DNA of 54,181 nucleotides from Nitrososphaerota archaeon. GTDB taxonomy: Archaea; Thermoproteota; Nitrososphaeria; Nitrososphaerales; Nitrosopumilaceae. The notes beneath the pieces were generated by a model. That model saw only the letters and a list, made by a program, of their open reading frames with translations, was not told the origin of the DNA and made no database searches. The stretch is from contig JADFJY010000001.1 in NCBI GenBank assembly GCA_022565935.1, forward strand, positions 1 to 54,181, in the 5' to 3' direction. This document shows positions 1-7,822 of the stretch, piece after piece. A program made the position numbers and the translations under genes. How positions within the stretch are numbered: the stretch's first letter is position 1; each line of letters starts with the position of its first letter.

Positions 1-307
1 AACCCATTCTTACAACATCGTTGACTGTAACTGGAAAATTTTTTTCAAAGATTGGTTTTTGTGGCACATATCCAATTTCTTTGAGATAATTTTTTGATTT
101 TCTAATATCCTCGCCAAAAAACTTGATAGTTCCTTTGTATTTTGTATTAAGTCCTAGCATTGAATCAAAAAGGGTGGATTTACCAGCACCGTTAGGTCCA
201 ATTATACCTAGAAAATCTCCCTGATTGATTATAAAACTCACATCATCAAGTGCTTTAACATCTGGATATTGAACTGTAAGATTGTTAATTTCAACTACTT
301 TCAACAT
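1..307 (-). CDS. Metal ABC transporter ATP-binding protein (partial)
   Basis: Cytoplasmic ATPase of a metal (zinc/manganese-type) ABC importer. The 102 visible residues are the N-terminal half of an ABC domain: a Walker A (GPNGAGKST) at about residues 37-45 and a Q-loop (YVPQK) near residue 81. The signature and Walker B motifs lie beyond the left edge. The ATG at 307 overlaps the stop of the upstream substrate-binding protein gene (stop ends at 301), so the two are translationally coupled. The family assignment rests on the adjacent ZnuA/TroA-type binding protein; the permease should lie further left. The exact metal cannot be told from the sequence. Confidence 0.9.
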   Translation of the reverse strand, partial: MLKVVEINNLTVQYPDVKALDDVSFIINQGDFLGIIGPNGAGKSTLFDSMLGLNTKYKGTIKFFGEDIRKSKNYLKEIGYVPQKPIFEKNFPVTVNDVVRMG

Positions 308-1233
308 AATGCCTCTTTTAGATTGTTAAGATTTTCAGTCATTTTAGAAATGTAAGTTCCATCAGTAAAAACTTCTATTGGAGATAAAATTAGAATTTTA
401 CCATCTATTTCATTTGCAATAATTTGAGATGTTCTAGGATTAACATTCTCTTCACTAAAAATTACTTTAATGTTTAATTCTTTAGCTGTAGAAATTACAT
501 TTTCTAATGTTTTTGCTGTAGCTTCTCCAAATGGATTGTTTGATGAAATAATTGTATATTGATTCAGATCATATTCATCTGCAAAATATGAAAATGCATT
601 ATGAAAAGCCACAAAATCACTACTACAATTATATAATTCATTTCGAATTTTTGAATCAAGCAAGTCTAATTGTTCAATATATTTTACTGCGTTGGATTGA
701 TAATATTGTTGATTTTTAGGATCTGAATTAGAAAAAGCATTTGCAATATTTTGAACTTGTATTTTTGCATAAACAGGATTTAACCAAATATGTGGATCTC
801 CAGAACCGTGAAAATCTTCATCATGTTCATTTTCTTCATCAATATTCTTAACTAAAATTCCATTACTAGTATCAACTATCACTCCTTGATAATCAATTTC
901 TTTTAGATTATCAACCCAATTTTCAAAACCTATTCCATTGATAATAATTAAATCAGATTTTTGCATTTTTTGTACATCTTTAATAGTTGGTCTCCAATCA
1001 TGAGGTTTGACTCCAACAGGAACAAGTAAAGTGACATCTACTTTTTCTTGTCCAACATTTTGTGAAAATTCTTGAAGTGGATAAAATGACGGGATAACTT
1101 GTAGTTTTGAACTATCAATTTTTGTAAATTGTTGATTTGAGTCAGTTCCATAAATAGCAATGGAGCTTAATGGAATAATTACTGCTATTGCAATTATTGC
1201 TAACTTGATTTGTATATTCACGCAGCAATTCAA
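301..1233 (-). CDS. Metal ABC transporter substrate-binding protein, ZnuA/TroA family
   Basis: Extracytoplasmic cluster A-I binding protein that captures a divalent metal for the ABC importer. It has a hydrophobic N-terminal signal segment, then the family landmarks KPHDW, a short His/Asp/Glu-rich loop, DPHIWLNP, FHNAF and SEENVNPR; the His residues of KPH, DPH and FHN plus the late acidic residue fit the metal ligands of the family. About 310 aa is the usual length. The first possible start is TTG at 1233; an in-frame GTG at 1221 removes a CC-containing tetrapeptide and better fits a TATA-like box at 1251-1258. Divergent from a NikR-like regulator, which probably controls it. Confidence 0.88.
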   Translation of the reverse strand: MNCCVNIQIKLAIIAIAVIIPLSSIAIYGTDSNQQFTKIDSSKLQVIPSFYPLQEFSQNVGQEKVDVTLLVPVGVKPHDWRPTIKDVQKMQKSDLIIINGIGFENWVDNLKEIDYQGVIVDTSNGILVKNIDEENEHDEDFHGSGDPHIWLNPVYAKIQVQNIANAFSNSDPKNQQYYQSNAVKYIEQLDLLDSKIRNELYNCSSDFVAFHNAFSYFADEYDLNQYTIISSNNPFGEATAKTLENVISTAKELNIKVIFSEENVNPRTSQIIANEIDGKILILSPIEVFTDGTYISKMTENLNNLKEALC

Positions 1234-1238
1234 TATAG

Positions 1239-1311
1239 ATTATTAATAAATTTATAAAATATTAATAACATTAACTGCTAAACTTATAAGATAATTAATA
1301 ACATTAGGCAT
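1239..1311. promoter_or_regulatory. Divergent metal-transport control region with 13-bp direct repeats
   Basis: The sequence ATTAATAACATTA occurs twice, at 1261-1273 and 1294-1306, 33 bp apart start to start (about three helical turns). A TATA-like CTTATAAG at 1283-1290 sits 26 nt before the NikR-like ATG, and TTTATAAA at 1251-1258 serves the transporter on the other strand. The repeats flank the first box and the second repeat touches the start codon. They are the best operator candidates for the neighbouring ribbon-helix-helix regulator; binding is inferred, not shown. Confidence 0.55.
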
Positions 1312-1695
1312 ATGCCAATAGTTTCAATCTCATTAAATGATGAAATTCTCTCAGAATTAGACAAATTACAATCATCTATGGGATTTTCAGGTAGGTCTGA
1401 AGCTATCAGAGCAGGAATCAGGGCTTTTGTTTCTGAAGAAAAACAAAAGTCAGATTTGGCTGGAGATATTCATGCAATTCTTTTAGTTGTACATAATGAT
1501 GAGTTTGATCATGTCGTGTCAGGAATTACTCATAACTTTGAGGATCTAATTACAACACATCTTCATAGTAAGATTGAGAAAGAAAAATGCATGGAGCTCT
1601 TTGTTATGAGTGGTGATGCAGAAAAAGTCATTACAATGACAAAAGATTTTCAGACAAATAGAAACATGGATACTGTAAAGCTTGTTGCACTTTAG
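1312..1695 (+). CDS. NikR-like ribbon-helix-helix metal-responsive regulator
   Basis: A 127-aa transcription regulator with the NikR layout: an N-terminal ribbon-helix-helix DNA-binding domain (residues about 1-45, containing GFSGRSEAIRAGIR) and a C-terminal ACT-like domain. Counting against E. coli NikR, His74, His85 and Cys93 fall at three of the four nickel ligands (H76, H87, C95), but the fourth (H89) is Lys87, while an extra His83 lies nearby. The metal may therefore not be nickel. It faces the zinc-type ABC importer across a 78-bp region with direct repeats, so it is probably its repressor. A TATA-like box 26 nt upstream suggests a leaderless mRNA. Confidence 0.85.
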   Translation: MPIVSISLNDEILSELDKLQSSMGFSGRSEAIRAGIRAFVSEEKQKSDLAGDIHAILLVVHNDEFDHVVSGITHNFEDLITTHLHSKIEKEKCMELFVMSGDAEKVITMTKDFQTNRNMDTVKLVAL

Positions 1696-3065
1696 ATACT
1701 AAATCTAAATGAATTTCTTTTAGTAACAAAAATCATTGCAACTATTGAAGTTACTAAAATAATTAATGTGATAGTTCCAAATTCTGGTACAACAACAATT
1801 GCAAATTCAGTTTCTTGTCCCGTATTTCGAATATTTTCAAATTTTATTATCATTGGACCTGTTTGATCTTCAGCAAAGGTAAATTTTTCAAAGTATCCAC
1901 CAATTTGTGCTGTCCCTGAGGTACGGTAAATCTCCTTTTCATTTTGAATAATTATAAATGTATAATCAGAATTTCTTAATGGTTCACTAGTTTGTCCATC
2001 TCTAATAGTAAAAACAAAGTTTGTGCTAATTCCGGGTTCTATTTCTACAGGATCCCATGAAAGATTTAATTTAAAATCCTCACTTTTTGTATATGCAACT
2101 AAAGGTAACTCAATATTTTCACTGGTAAATAATGTAAATACTAAATTGTCAGGTAATGACTCATTAGATTTTTTCATTTCATTTTTCAAAAATCTCAGAT
2201 GATCTTGCAACAACATAAAATGAACTATTCTTTTATCTTCTTCTGTATAATCGTCAATTGTTACTGAAGACTTGAATAACTTAATTCCGTTTACATAACC
2301 AGAATAACCAAGAGCAAAAAATTCAGTAAGATCTTTTGGAAAATGAACTTCTACATGAACAATAGGTACGTGAGACATTTGTTTTTCACTCCAGTCAAAT
2401 GGCATTTCAAATGCTACTTGTTTAGCCTCAGAATCATATTCAAAATTGGAAATTTTATCAAAATATGACTTTACACTAAATTGTACATCAAGGTTTTCTG
2501 TGTTTTTTTGAATGAAAGAGGTGGTCTCAATAATGCTCAAATCTGCATTATAGATACCAGAATTCTCTATGATGTTAGTTGGTTCATCAATGGTTCTTAC
2601 TTCAATTTCAAAATTATACAAACCACCTGAATTAAACAAAGGTCCTGTAATTTCTATAGGATTAGATTCAGTTCCATGCCATGCTCCAAGCATAGAATCT
2701 TGTTCGCCACGAATTGTAACCTTACCTTCTTGTGTTGGTATTATTTTAATTACTAAAACACCATCTTCTGCAAAGAAATAGTTTCTAAATATCATTTCAT
2801 TGTTATGAAACAAACCAATTAGAAATGTAATATTTTTTGCATTTTCTTTTGTTTCCTTTTCAGTTGCAGTAATTGTGATTTGTTCTTGATCATTTTCAAA
2901 ATACATCGGCATCTCTACTGTAATTGAGATTTCTTTTCCCTGGATATCTATTGAATAAATGGTATCAATTCCGGTTCCATGGCCATAAACACTACTTGCT
3001 GGAAATAACAAACACAAAACTATTGCAAATATTCCAAATTTTGTTAATGATAACATTATTTTCAT
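1692..3065 (-). CDS. Secreted/surface protein with PEFG-CTERM sorting signal
   Basis: A 457-aa protein predicted to be exported and anchored at the cell surface. It has an N-terminal signal peptide (about residues 1-28, ending near VYGHG), a long beta-rich extracytoplasmic part, and a C-terminal VVPEFG motif followed by a hydrophobic helix and a basic tail, which is the tripartite PEFG-CTERM signal known from Nitrosopumilus relatives. No catalytic motif is visible. The stop overlaps the NikR-like stop by 4 nt (convergent). Function unknown; a structural or adhesion role is an inference. Confidence 0.8.
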   Translation of the reverse strand: MKIMLSLTKFGIFAIVLCLLFPASSVYGHGTGIDTIYSIDIQGKEISITVEMPMYFENDQEQITITATEKETKENAKNITFLIGLFHNNEMIFRNYFFAEDGVLVIKIIPTQEGKVTIRGEQDSMLGAWHGTESNPIEITGPLFNSGGLYNFEIEVRTIDEPTNIIENSGIYNADLSIIETTSFIQKNTENLDVQFSVKSYFDKISNFEYDSEAKQVAFEMPFDWSEKQMSHVPIVHVEVHFPKDLTEFFALGYSGYVNGIKLFKSSVTIDDYTEEDKRIVHFMLLQDHLRFLKNEMKKSNESLPDNLVFTLFTSENIELPLVAYTKSEDFKLNLSWDPVEIEPGISTNFVFTIRDGQTSEPLRNSDYTFIIIQNEKEIYRTSGTAQIGGYFEKFTFAEDQTGPMIIKFENIRNTGQETEFAIVVVPEFGTITLIILVTSIVAMIFVTKRNSFRFSI

Positions 3066-3076
3066 TCCAACAGGGG

Positions 3077-3787
3077 CTATTTTATTGTGAGTAATTCTTC
3101 AACTTTTTGAATTAAATCTTCCATTGTTGTAACCTCCAAGATTGCTTGAAGTTCATTTGGGTCATTTGCGCCAAGTGCAGATAATGAATAAATGTAATCA
3201 ATTGTAGGTGTATCAGTAGTTAGATAGTATTGTTCTAAAACATGTTTTAATGTATGTGGTTCAACAACTTGAGGCAATGCTTGTTTAACAACTTTCTTTT
3301 TCCATAATTCAACAAGTTTTTCCCATCGGTCAAGTGAAATGTTCTCATCGATTTCTGGAATCATTTCAACTTCAGCTTGTATGTACATTTTCTCTCCAGT
3401 CCCAACCTTCTCATGCATTTCAGAAATTTCTTGATGTCCCTCTACTGAAAGTGGATCATAGTTAGTTGGTTGAGAAATTAATGGAGAAATTATTTTTTTT
3501 ATTTTAAAAGAGTTTCTGCCTATAGTCTCAATATGTAATTGTAATCCATCAAGTTGAATGTCTTCACACTTTGTAATTTTGGCAATTGTTCCTATCAGTT
3601 TAGGAGAATTCCAACCATTTACAGAATTTTTTTCATCAATTAAACATACACCGAACTGACCATTACCTAGCATACAATCATCAACTAATTGCTTGTAACG
3701 AGGCTCAAAGATTCGAAGTGGAAGTTCCTGTCTTGGAAATAAAACTAAATCTAAAGGAAAAATTGGAATTATTTTTGTTCGAGTCAA
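3077..3787 (-). CDS. Lon N-terminal (PUA-like) domain protein
   Basis: A 236-aa stand-alone Lon substrate-binding domain. The start IIPIFPLDLVLFPRQELPLRIFEPRYKQL is not fully needed to recognise it: FPLDLVLFP and LRIFEPRY are the family signature, followed by a helical C-terminal part from about residue 140. There is no AAA+ ATPase or Ser-Lys protease domain, so it is not the Lon protease itself. Such proteins occur in bacteria and archaea with unclear function; substrate recognition is assumed. The start is TTG at 3787. It lies 52 nt downstream of pyrB on the same strand and 11 nt before the PEFG gene. Confidence 0.75.
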   Translation of the reverse strand: MTRTKIIPIFPLDLVLFPRQELPLRIFEPRYKQLVDDCMLGNGQFGVCLIDEKNSVNGWNSPKLIGTIAKITKCEDIQLDGLQLHIETIGRNSFKIKKIISPLISQPTNYDPLSVEGHQEISEMHEKVGTGEKMYIQAEVEMIPEIDENISLDRWEKLVELWKKKVVKQALPQVVEPHTLKHVLEQYYLTTDTPTIDYIYSLSALGANDPNELQAILEVTTMEDLIQKVEELLTIK

Positions 3788-3839
3788 CTAATCATAATGT
3801 AATGTCTCTAGATATATGGAATACGGATTTTCAAATAAA

Positions 3840-4769
3840 TTAAAAACCGTTTTCGTTTAGTATCAAGCCTAATAGAGCTGCACGTGTATATTTTCCATAT
3901 TCAGCTTGCTCAAAGTATTTGGCATTTTTTGTTTTATCAACATCATTTGAGATTTCATCTAATCTTGGTAGTGGATGTAAAATTATAGAATCATCTTTCA
4001 TCTGTTTTAACAAATCCAATCCTACGACATAACTTCCTTTGACTTTGAGATATTCTTCTTCATCAGGAAATCTCTCTTTTTGGATTCTTGTTACATAAAG
4101 AACATCAAGTTCATCAATGTGTTCTTCAATATCAGTAGATTCTGTATAAGATAATCTCTTTTTGATTTCATAAACTGAATCAGAACGTATTCTAAGAGAT
4201 TCTGGAGAAATTAAATGAACATCAACATCATAGTTTCCAAGTCCATACAACAAAGAGTAAACAGTTCGTCCATACTTTAGATCACCAACAATTCCAATCT
4301 TTAAACCATCAATCTTTTTCTTTTCTTTCTTAATTGTAAACAAATCTTGAATTGCTTGAGTTGGGTGTTCTTCTGTACCACTACCTGCATTGATTACAGG
4401 TTTATCTGAAACTTCAGATGCAAATCTACTTGAACCATCTAAAGGATGTCTCAGCACTAGAACATCAGAGTAAATTGACATTATACGTACAGTATCAGCA
4501 AGACTTTCTCCTTTTTGTGTAGAAGAAGAAGAGATATCAGAGATTCCTAAGGAATTACCTCCAATTGATGCCATAGCAGCATCAAAACTAAGACGAGTTC
4601 TAGTACTTGGCTCATAAAATAGATAAGCCAAAGTTTTTCCTTTGCAAATATCCCTTCGTTCAATGGGGTTTAGTTGCATCATTTTATCTGTCGAGAGAAA
4701 GATTTTCTCTAGTTTTTCTTTATCAAATTCCTTAATTGAGATGATATCTTTTTGATAGAACTCGTTCAT
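3840..4769 (-). CDS. pyrB: Aspartate carbamoyltransferase catalytic subunit
   Basis: Catalyses carbamoyl phosphate plus L-aspartate to N-carbamoyl-L-aspartate, the committed step of pyrimidine synthesis. Its 309 aa are the usual length. The carbamoyl-phosphate motif STRTRLSF is near residues 56-63, the HPTQ motif is in the middle, and HPLPR marks the aspartate domain. It is transcribed away from pyrI, its regulatory chain, with only 41 bp between the start codons, whereas pyrB and pyrI are usually codirectional. A TATA-like CTATACA at 4794-4800 (28 nt upstream) suggests a leaderless mRNA. Confidence 0.97.
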   Translation of the reverse strand: MNEFYQKDIISIKEFDKEKLEKIFLSTDKMMQLNPIERRDICKGKTLAYLFYEPSTRTRLSFDAAMASIGGNSLGISDISSSSTQKGESLADTVRIMSIYSDVLVLRHPLDGSSRFASEVSDKPVINAGSGTEEHPTQAIQDLFTIKKEKKKIDGLKIGIVGDLKYGRTVYSLLYGLGNYDVDVHLISPESLRIRSDSVYEIKKRLSYTESTDIEEHIDELDVLYVTRIQKERFPDEEEYLKVKGSYVVGLDLLKQMKDDSIILHPLPRLDEISNDVDKTKNAKYFEQAEYGKYTRAALLGLILNENGF

Positions 4770-4778
4770 TCTTTCAAT

Positions 4779-4800
4779 AATATATACAGGAGACTATACA
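4779..4800. promoter_or_regulatory. Interleaved divergent promoters of pyrB and pyrI
   Basis: Two TATA-like boxes lie in the 41-bp gap. AATATATACA (4779-4788, centre about 27 nt before the pyrI ATG) fits pyrI; CTATACA (4794-4800, centre about 28 nt from the pyrB ATG on the other strand) fits pyrB. Each box lies on the far side of the other, so the two initiation complexes would overlap and should exclude one another. Confidence 0.55.
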
Positions 4801-4810
4801 AAGTATTCTG

Positions 4811-5272
4811 ATGGATCAGTCCGAACTTTTAGTTCGACGAATCAAGGAAGGTACTGTTATTGATCATATTGATGAAGGTAAGGGTCTTCAAGTCCTTAAC
4901 GCATTAAGAATTGATGGTAAAGACGGTAGTCTGATTACCATAGCCTTGAATGTGCCAAGTGGTAAATTTAAGAAAAAAGATATCATTAAAGTAGAAAATA
5001 AATTCCTAAAAGATGACGATACAAACAAACTTGCAGTCATTGTACCAAATGCAACAATTAACATTATCAAAAACTACAAGCTAGTTGAAAAAAGAAGGGT
5101 TGCTCTTCCAAATGAGATTGATAGAATCTTTCGTTGCTCAAATCCAGAATGTATCACAAACAGTACAGAACACATTGAATCAATAATGGATGTAATTGAC
5201 AAGGACGGTAGAGTACTCAAATGTAGATATTGTGCAAGAGTATTAGATGTAAATCAACTAAAATATAATTAA
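4811..5272 (+). CDS. pyrI: Aspartate carbamoyltransferase regulatory subunit
   Basis: Regulatory chain that binds nucleotides allosterically and bridges catalytic trimers of aspartate transcarbamoylase. The 153-aa length is typical. The N-terminal allosteric domain (LLVRRIKEGTVIDHI) is followed by the zinc domain with four cysteines, FRCSNPECI near residues 112-118 and CRYC near 139-142. It is divergent from pyrB, so stoichiometry of the two chains must be set by two promoters rather than one polycistronic mRNA. Confidence 0.97.
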   Translation: MDQSELLVRRIKEGTVIDHIDEGKGLQVLNALRIDGKDGSLITIALNVPSGKFKKKDIIKVENKFLKDDDTNKLAVIVPNATINIIKNYKLVEKRRVALPNEIDRIFRCSNPECITNSTEHIESIMDVIDKDGRVLKCRYCARVLDVNQLKYN

Positions 5273-5305
5273 ATTTTAAAAATTTGAAAAAGATTTTGTT
5301 TTGGT

Positions 5306-5617
5306 TTATTGTCCCAATATGATAAACATCATAACTATACCATAGATAGCGATTGATTCTACCATGCCTACAAAGATGAATACTTTGGATTGTAATGCGG
5401 GATTCTCACTAATTACTGCAAGACCTGCTGCACCTACTTGACCTAAACCAACACCGGCACCGCCTGCTGCAACACCAAATGCTATACCGGCACCAATTAG
5501 TTTGGAGCCATCACTCGTGCTACCAGTAGATCCTTCTTGAGCATATGCCACATCTGTAAGACCTGCAGCCACTAATGCAATTGCTGCTACTAATAACAAT
5601 AAAACAATAGATTTCAT
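5306..5617 (-). CDS. atpK: A-type ATP synthase subunit K (rotor ring proteolipid)
   Basis: Membrane rotor subunit of the archaeal ATP synthase. The 103 aa comprise an N-terminal signal-like helix (about 1-26, ending AYAQ), a short Ser/Gly/Thr spacer, then a two-helix hairpin rich in Gly/Ala. The ion-binding carboxylate is the Glu in VGMVESIAIYG of the last helix; I see no Gln/Ser/Thr pattern that proves sodium coupling, so protons are assumed. It is the last gene of the atpEABD-K minus-strand operon, 51 nt after a 43-aa ORF. The cleavable leader is unusual compared with bacterial c subunits but known in archaea. Confidence 0.93.
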   Translation of the reverse strand: MKSIVLLLLVAAIALVAAGLTDVAYAQEGSTGSTSDGSKLIGAGIAFGVAAGGAGVGLGQVGAAGLAVISENPALQSKVFIFVGMVESIAIYGIVMMFIILGQ

Positions 5618-5668
5618 CTGTCTGAATTCCTCATAATTCCATATTTAAATCATGATGATATTAAAGTA

Positions 5669-5800
5669 CTAAATTTGATCTAATGTTTTCTTTTTGAATA
5701 ATGTAAGATCATCTTTAATAGATTTTACAAAATTTTCGTGATCGTCATCTAATACCTTTTTCGAATTCTCAAGTAACTTTTTAATTTCTTCTTTTGTCAT
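5669..5800 (-). CDS. Small helical protein within the ATP synthase operon (43 aa)
   Basis: A 43-aa ORF between atpD and atpK. Its ATG (5800-5798) overlaps the atpD stop as ATGA, a strong sign of translational coupling. The product starts MTKEEIKKLLENSKKV and is almost all charged residues in an amphipathic helical pattern; no membrane segment or metal motif. I do not recognise the family. It is too short to be a full F or H/G subunit, but its position suggests an accessory or stalk-associated peptide. The gap to atpK is 51 nt. Confidence 0.65.
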   Translation of the reverse strand: MTKEEIKKLLENSKKVLDDDHENFVKSIKDDLTLFKKKTLDQI

Positions 5801-6432
5801 GATTTCCTACTTTGAATCTTAGCTTTGACTTTTTTTAACTTTGCGAATTCTTCTCTTTCTTTTTCTTCAAGAGCTTGTGAAATGTATCGAACGTTTTGTT
5901 GATATTGTGGAATAATGACATTTTCAAGAGCATTTAACAATTTTTGTGTCTTTTCTAATGCTTTTGCAAGGCTAAAGATTGAATTTTCATATTCTGCTGC
6001 TTTACAGATTTTTGGAAGTAGTTCTTTGATTTGTTTTGCTGCTCTATCAATTGAAGAATTTGTATCAGCAAATCCATAAGGCATTGATTTTGTATCTTTT
6101 TCAGTAACTGTAAGTGCTGGAATCTTTACGTCAACTACTCTTCTTACATGAACATCTACTTGCATTACAGGTGGTGTGGATTCTGCAACAGAGTCAACCG
6201 TATCAGTTCCTAAGGCTAAATATGCCTCATTTACTGCCTTGTAAATATCTTGTAAAGGATCCCAGATTCCACCTCTAGCTTTTGAGGCTTCTACAATCAT
6301 TTCTTCAATATTTTTTAAGAGAACTTTGCGTTTATCATCTAAAATTTTTTGAACCATAATGGCAGTTTGCGCAGATTTTTTAAATTTTAAAAGTTCGATT
6401 TTTGTTGCAGAGACATTTTGTCCAAATGACAT
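5797..6432 (-). CDS. atpD: A-type ATP synthase subunit D (central stalk)
   Basis: Central-stalk subunit that couples rotor ring rotation to the A/B hexamer. The 211-aa length and the layout, two long terminal helices (residues about 1-60 and 140-200) around a short beta region, match the family. The N-terminal part with ATKIELLKFKKSAQTA is typical. The ATG at 6432 lies 4 nt after the atpB stop and the stop overlaps the next ORF as ATGA, so the whole set is one operon. Confidence 0.93.
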   Translation of the reverse strand: MSFGQNVSATKIELLKFKKSAQTAIMVQKILDDKRKVLLKNIEEMIVEASKARGGIWDPLQDIYKAVNEAYLALGTDTVDSVAESTPPVMQVDVHVRRVVDVKIPALTVTEKDTKSMPYGFADTNSSIDRAAKQIKELLPKICKAAEYENSIFSLAKALEKTQKLLNALENVIIPQYQQNVRYISQALEEKEREEFAKLKKVKAKIQSRKS

Positions 6433-6436
6433 TTTA

Positions 6437-7822
6437 TTACTCTTCCTTATAATATTGGTCTACGTATTTGTCTTTGATTTTAGTAATCTCATTCTTTGGT
6501 AGTTTAGAAACAATTTTCCACATGATACCAAGTGTTTCTTCAATGGTTCTGTTCTCATCAGTTGCTTGTGAAAGGAGTTCTTTTTCAAATACATCACCGA
6601 CATCCATGTATTTCAAGTCAATGTCAGTCAGTCCTGCTTTACCTACAATACCTGCTAGTGCTCTAACTTCTTGTGCTCTAGAATATGCATCATAGACTTG
6701 ATTAGCAACTTCACTATGATCTGCTCTGGTACTACCTTCACCAATTCCGTCTTTCATCAGTCTACTAAGACTCATCAAAATATTGATTGGAGGATAAATT
6801 CCTTGTCTGAACAAATCTCTACCAATTACCATTTGACCCTCTGTAATGTAACCAGTAAGGTCAGGGATTGGGTGTGTAATATCATCAGATGGCATTGATA
6901 AAATTGGAATTTGAGTAACACTTCCTTTTCTTCCCTGTAGTTTACCTGCTCTTTCATAGATTGTTGAGAGGTCAGTGTAAAGATAGCCAGGATAGCCTTT
7001 TCTTCCAGGAACTTCTTCTCTTGCTGCACTAATCTCTCTTAATGCTTCTGCATAGTTTGTCATGTCAGTCATTATAACTAGAACGTGCATTCCTAAATCA
7101 AATGCCAAATATTCTGCGACAGTTAAAGCCACACGTGGAGTGATAATTCTTTCAATTGCAGGATCATCTGCTGTATTTAGAAATAGAACACTTCTCTTTA
7201 GTGCACCAGAATCTTCAAGACTTCGTCTGAAATATTCTGCTTCACTGTATTGCACACCAATGGCTGCAAAGACTACAGCAAAGTCATCTTGTGTTCCAAC
7301 AACACTTGCTTGTCTTGCAATTTGTGCTGCTAAAAGGTTGTGAGACATACCAGAACCAGAAAAGATTGGAAGTTTTTGTCCTCTAACTAGAGTCATTAAT
7401 CCATCAATAACAGATATACCAGTTTGAATGAAGTCTTTTGGATATTCACGTTGTTCTGGATTCATTGGTTCACCATTAATGTCAACAAATTTATCAGCAA
7501 TTGGATCTGGCAGTCCATCTTTTGGTCTACCTAATCCATCAAAAACTCTACCAAGTAGCGCTTTGGATACTGGCATCTCCATAAGTTTACCTACAAATCT
7601 AGCACTTGTTCCAGAGATAGATAATCCAGTTGTTCCCTCAAAAACTTGAACGATTGCCTTACCGTTTCCTACTTCGAGAACTTTACCTAATCTTTTTTCT
7701 CCATCTTTAGTTTCAATTTCAACAAGTTCATCGAATGCTGCATTCTCAACATCATCTACAACTACTAGCGGACCTTTGATTTCAGCAATCTTGTTGTATT
7801 GAACTCCGCCTTGTATTGTCAA
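6437..7822 (-). CDS. atpB: A-type ATP synthase subunit B
   Basis: Non-catalytic nucleotide-binding subunit of the A1 head. At 461 aa it is normal length. It lacks a canonical Walker A (IFSGSGMSHN at the loop position), as expected for B, and has DMTNYAEALREI and the PGRKGYPGYLYTDLSTIYERAG stretch typical of the family. The start codon is TTG at 7822, which overlaps the atpA stop as TTGA (4 nt), so it is coupled to atpA. Confidence 0.97.
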   Translation of the reverse strand: MTIQGGVQYNKIAEIKGPLVVVDDVENAAFDELVEIETKDGEKRLGKVLEVGNGKAIVQVFEGTTGLSISGTSARFVGKLMEMPVSKALLGRVFDGLGRPKDGLPDPIADKFVDINGEPMNPEQREYPKDFIQTGISVIDGLMTLVRGQKLPIFSGSGMSHNLLAAQIARQASVVGTQDDFAVVFAAIGVQYSEAEYFRRSLEDSGALKRSVLFLNTADDPAIERIITPRVALTVAEYLAFDLGMHVLVIMTDMTNYAEALREISAAREEVPGRKGYPGYLYTDLSTIYERAGKLQGRKGSVTQIPILSMPSDDITHPIPDLTGYITEGQMVIGRDLFRQGIYPPINILMSLSRLMKDGIGEGSTRADHSEVANQVYDAYSRAQEVRALAGIVGKAGLTDIDLKYMDVGDVFEKELLSQATDENRTIEETLGIMWKIVSKLPKNEITKIKDKYVDQYYKEE

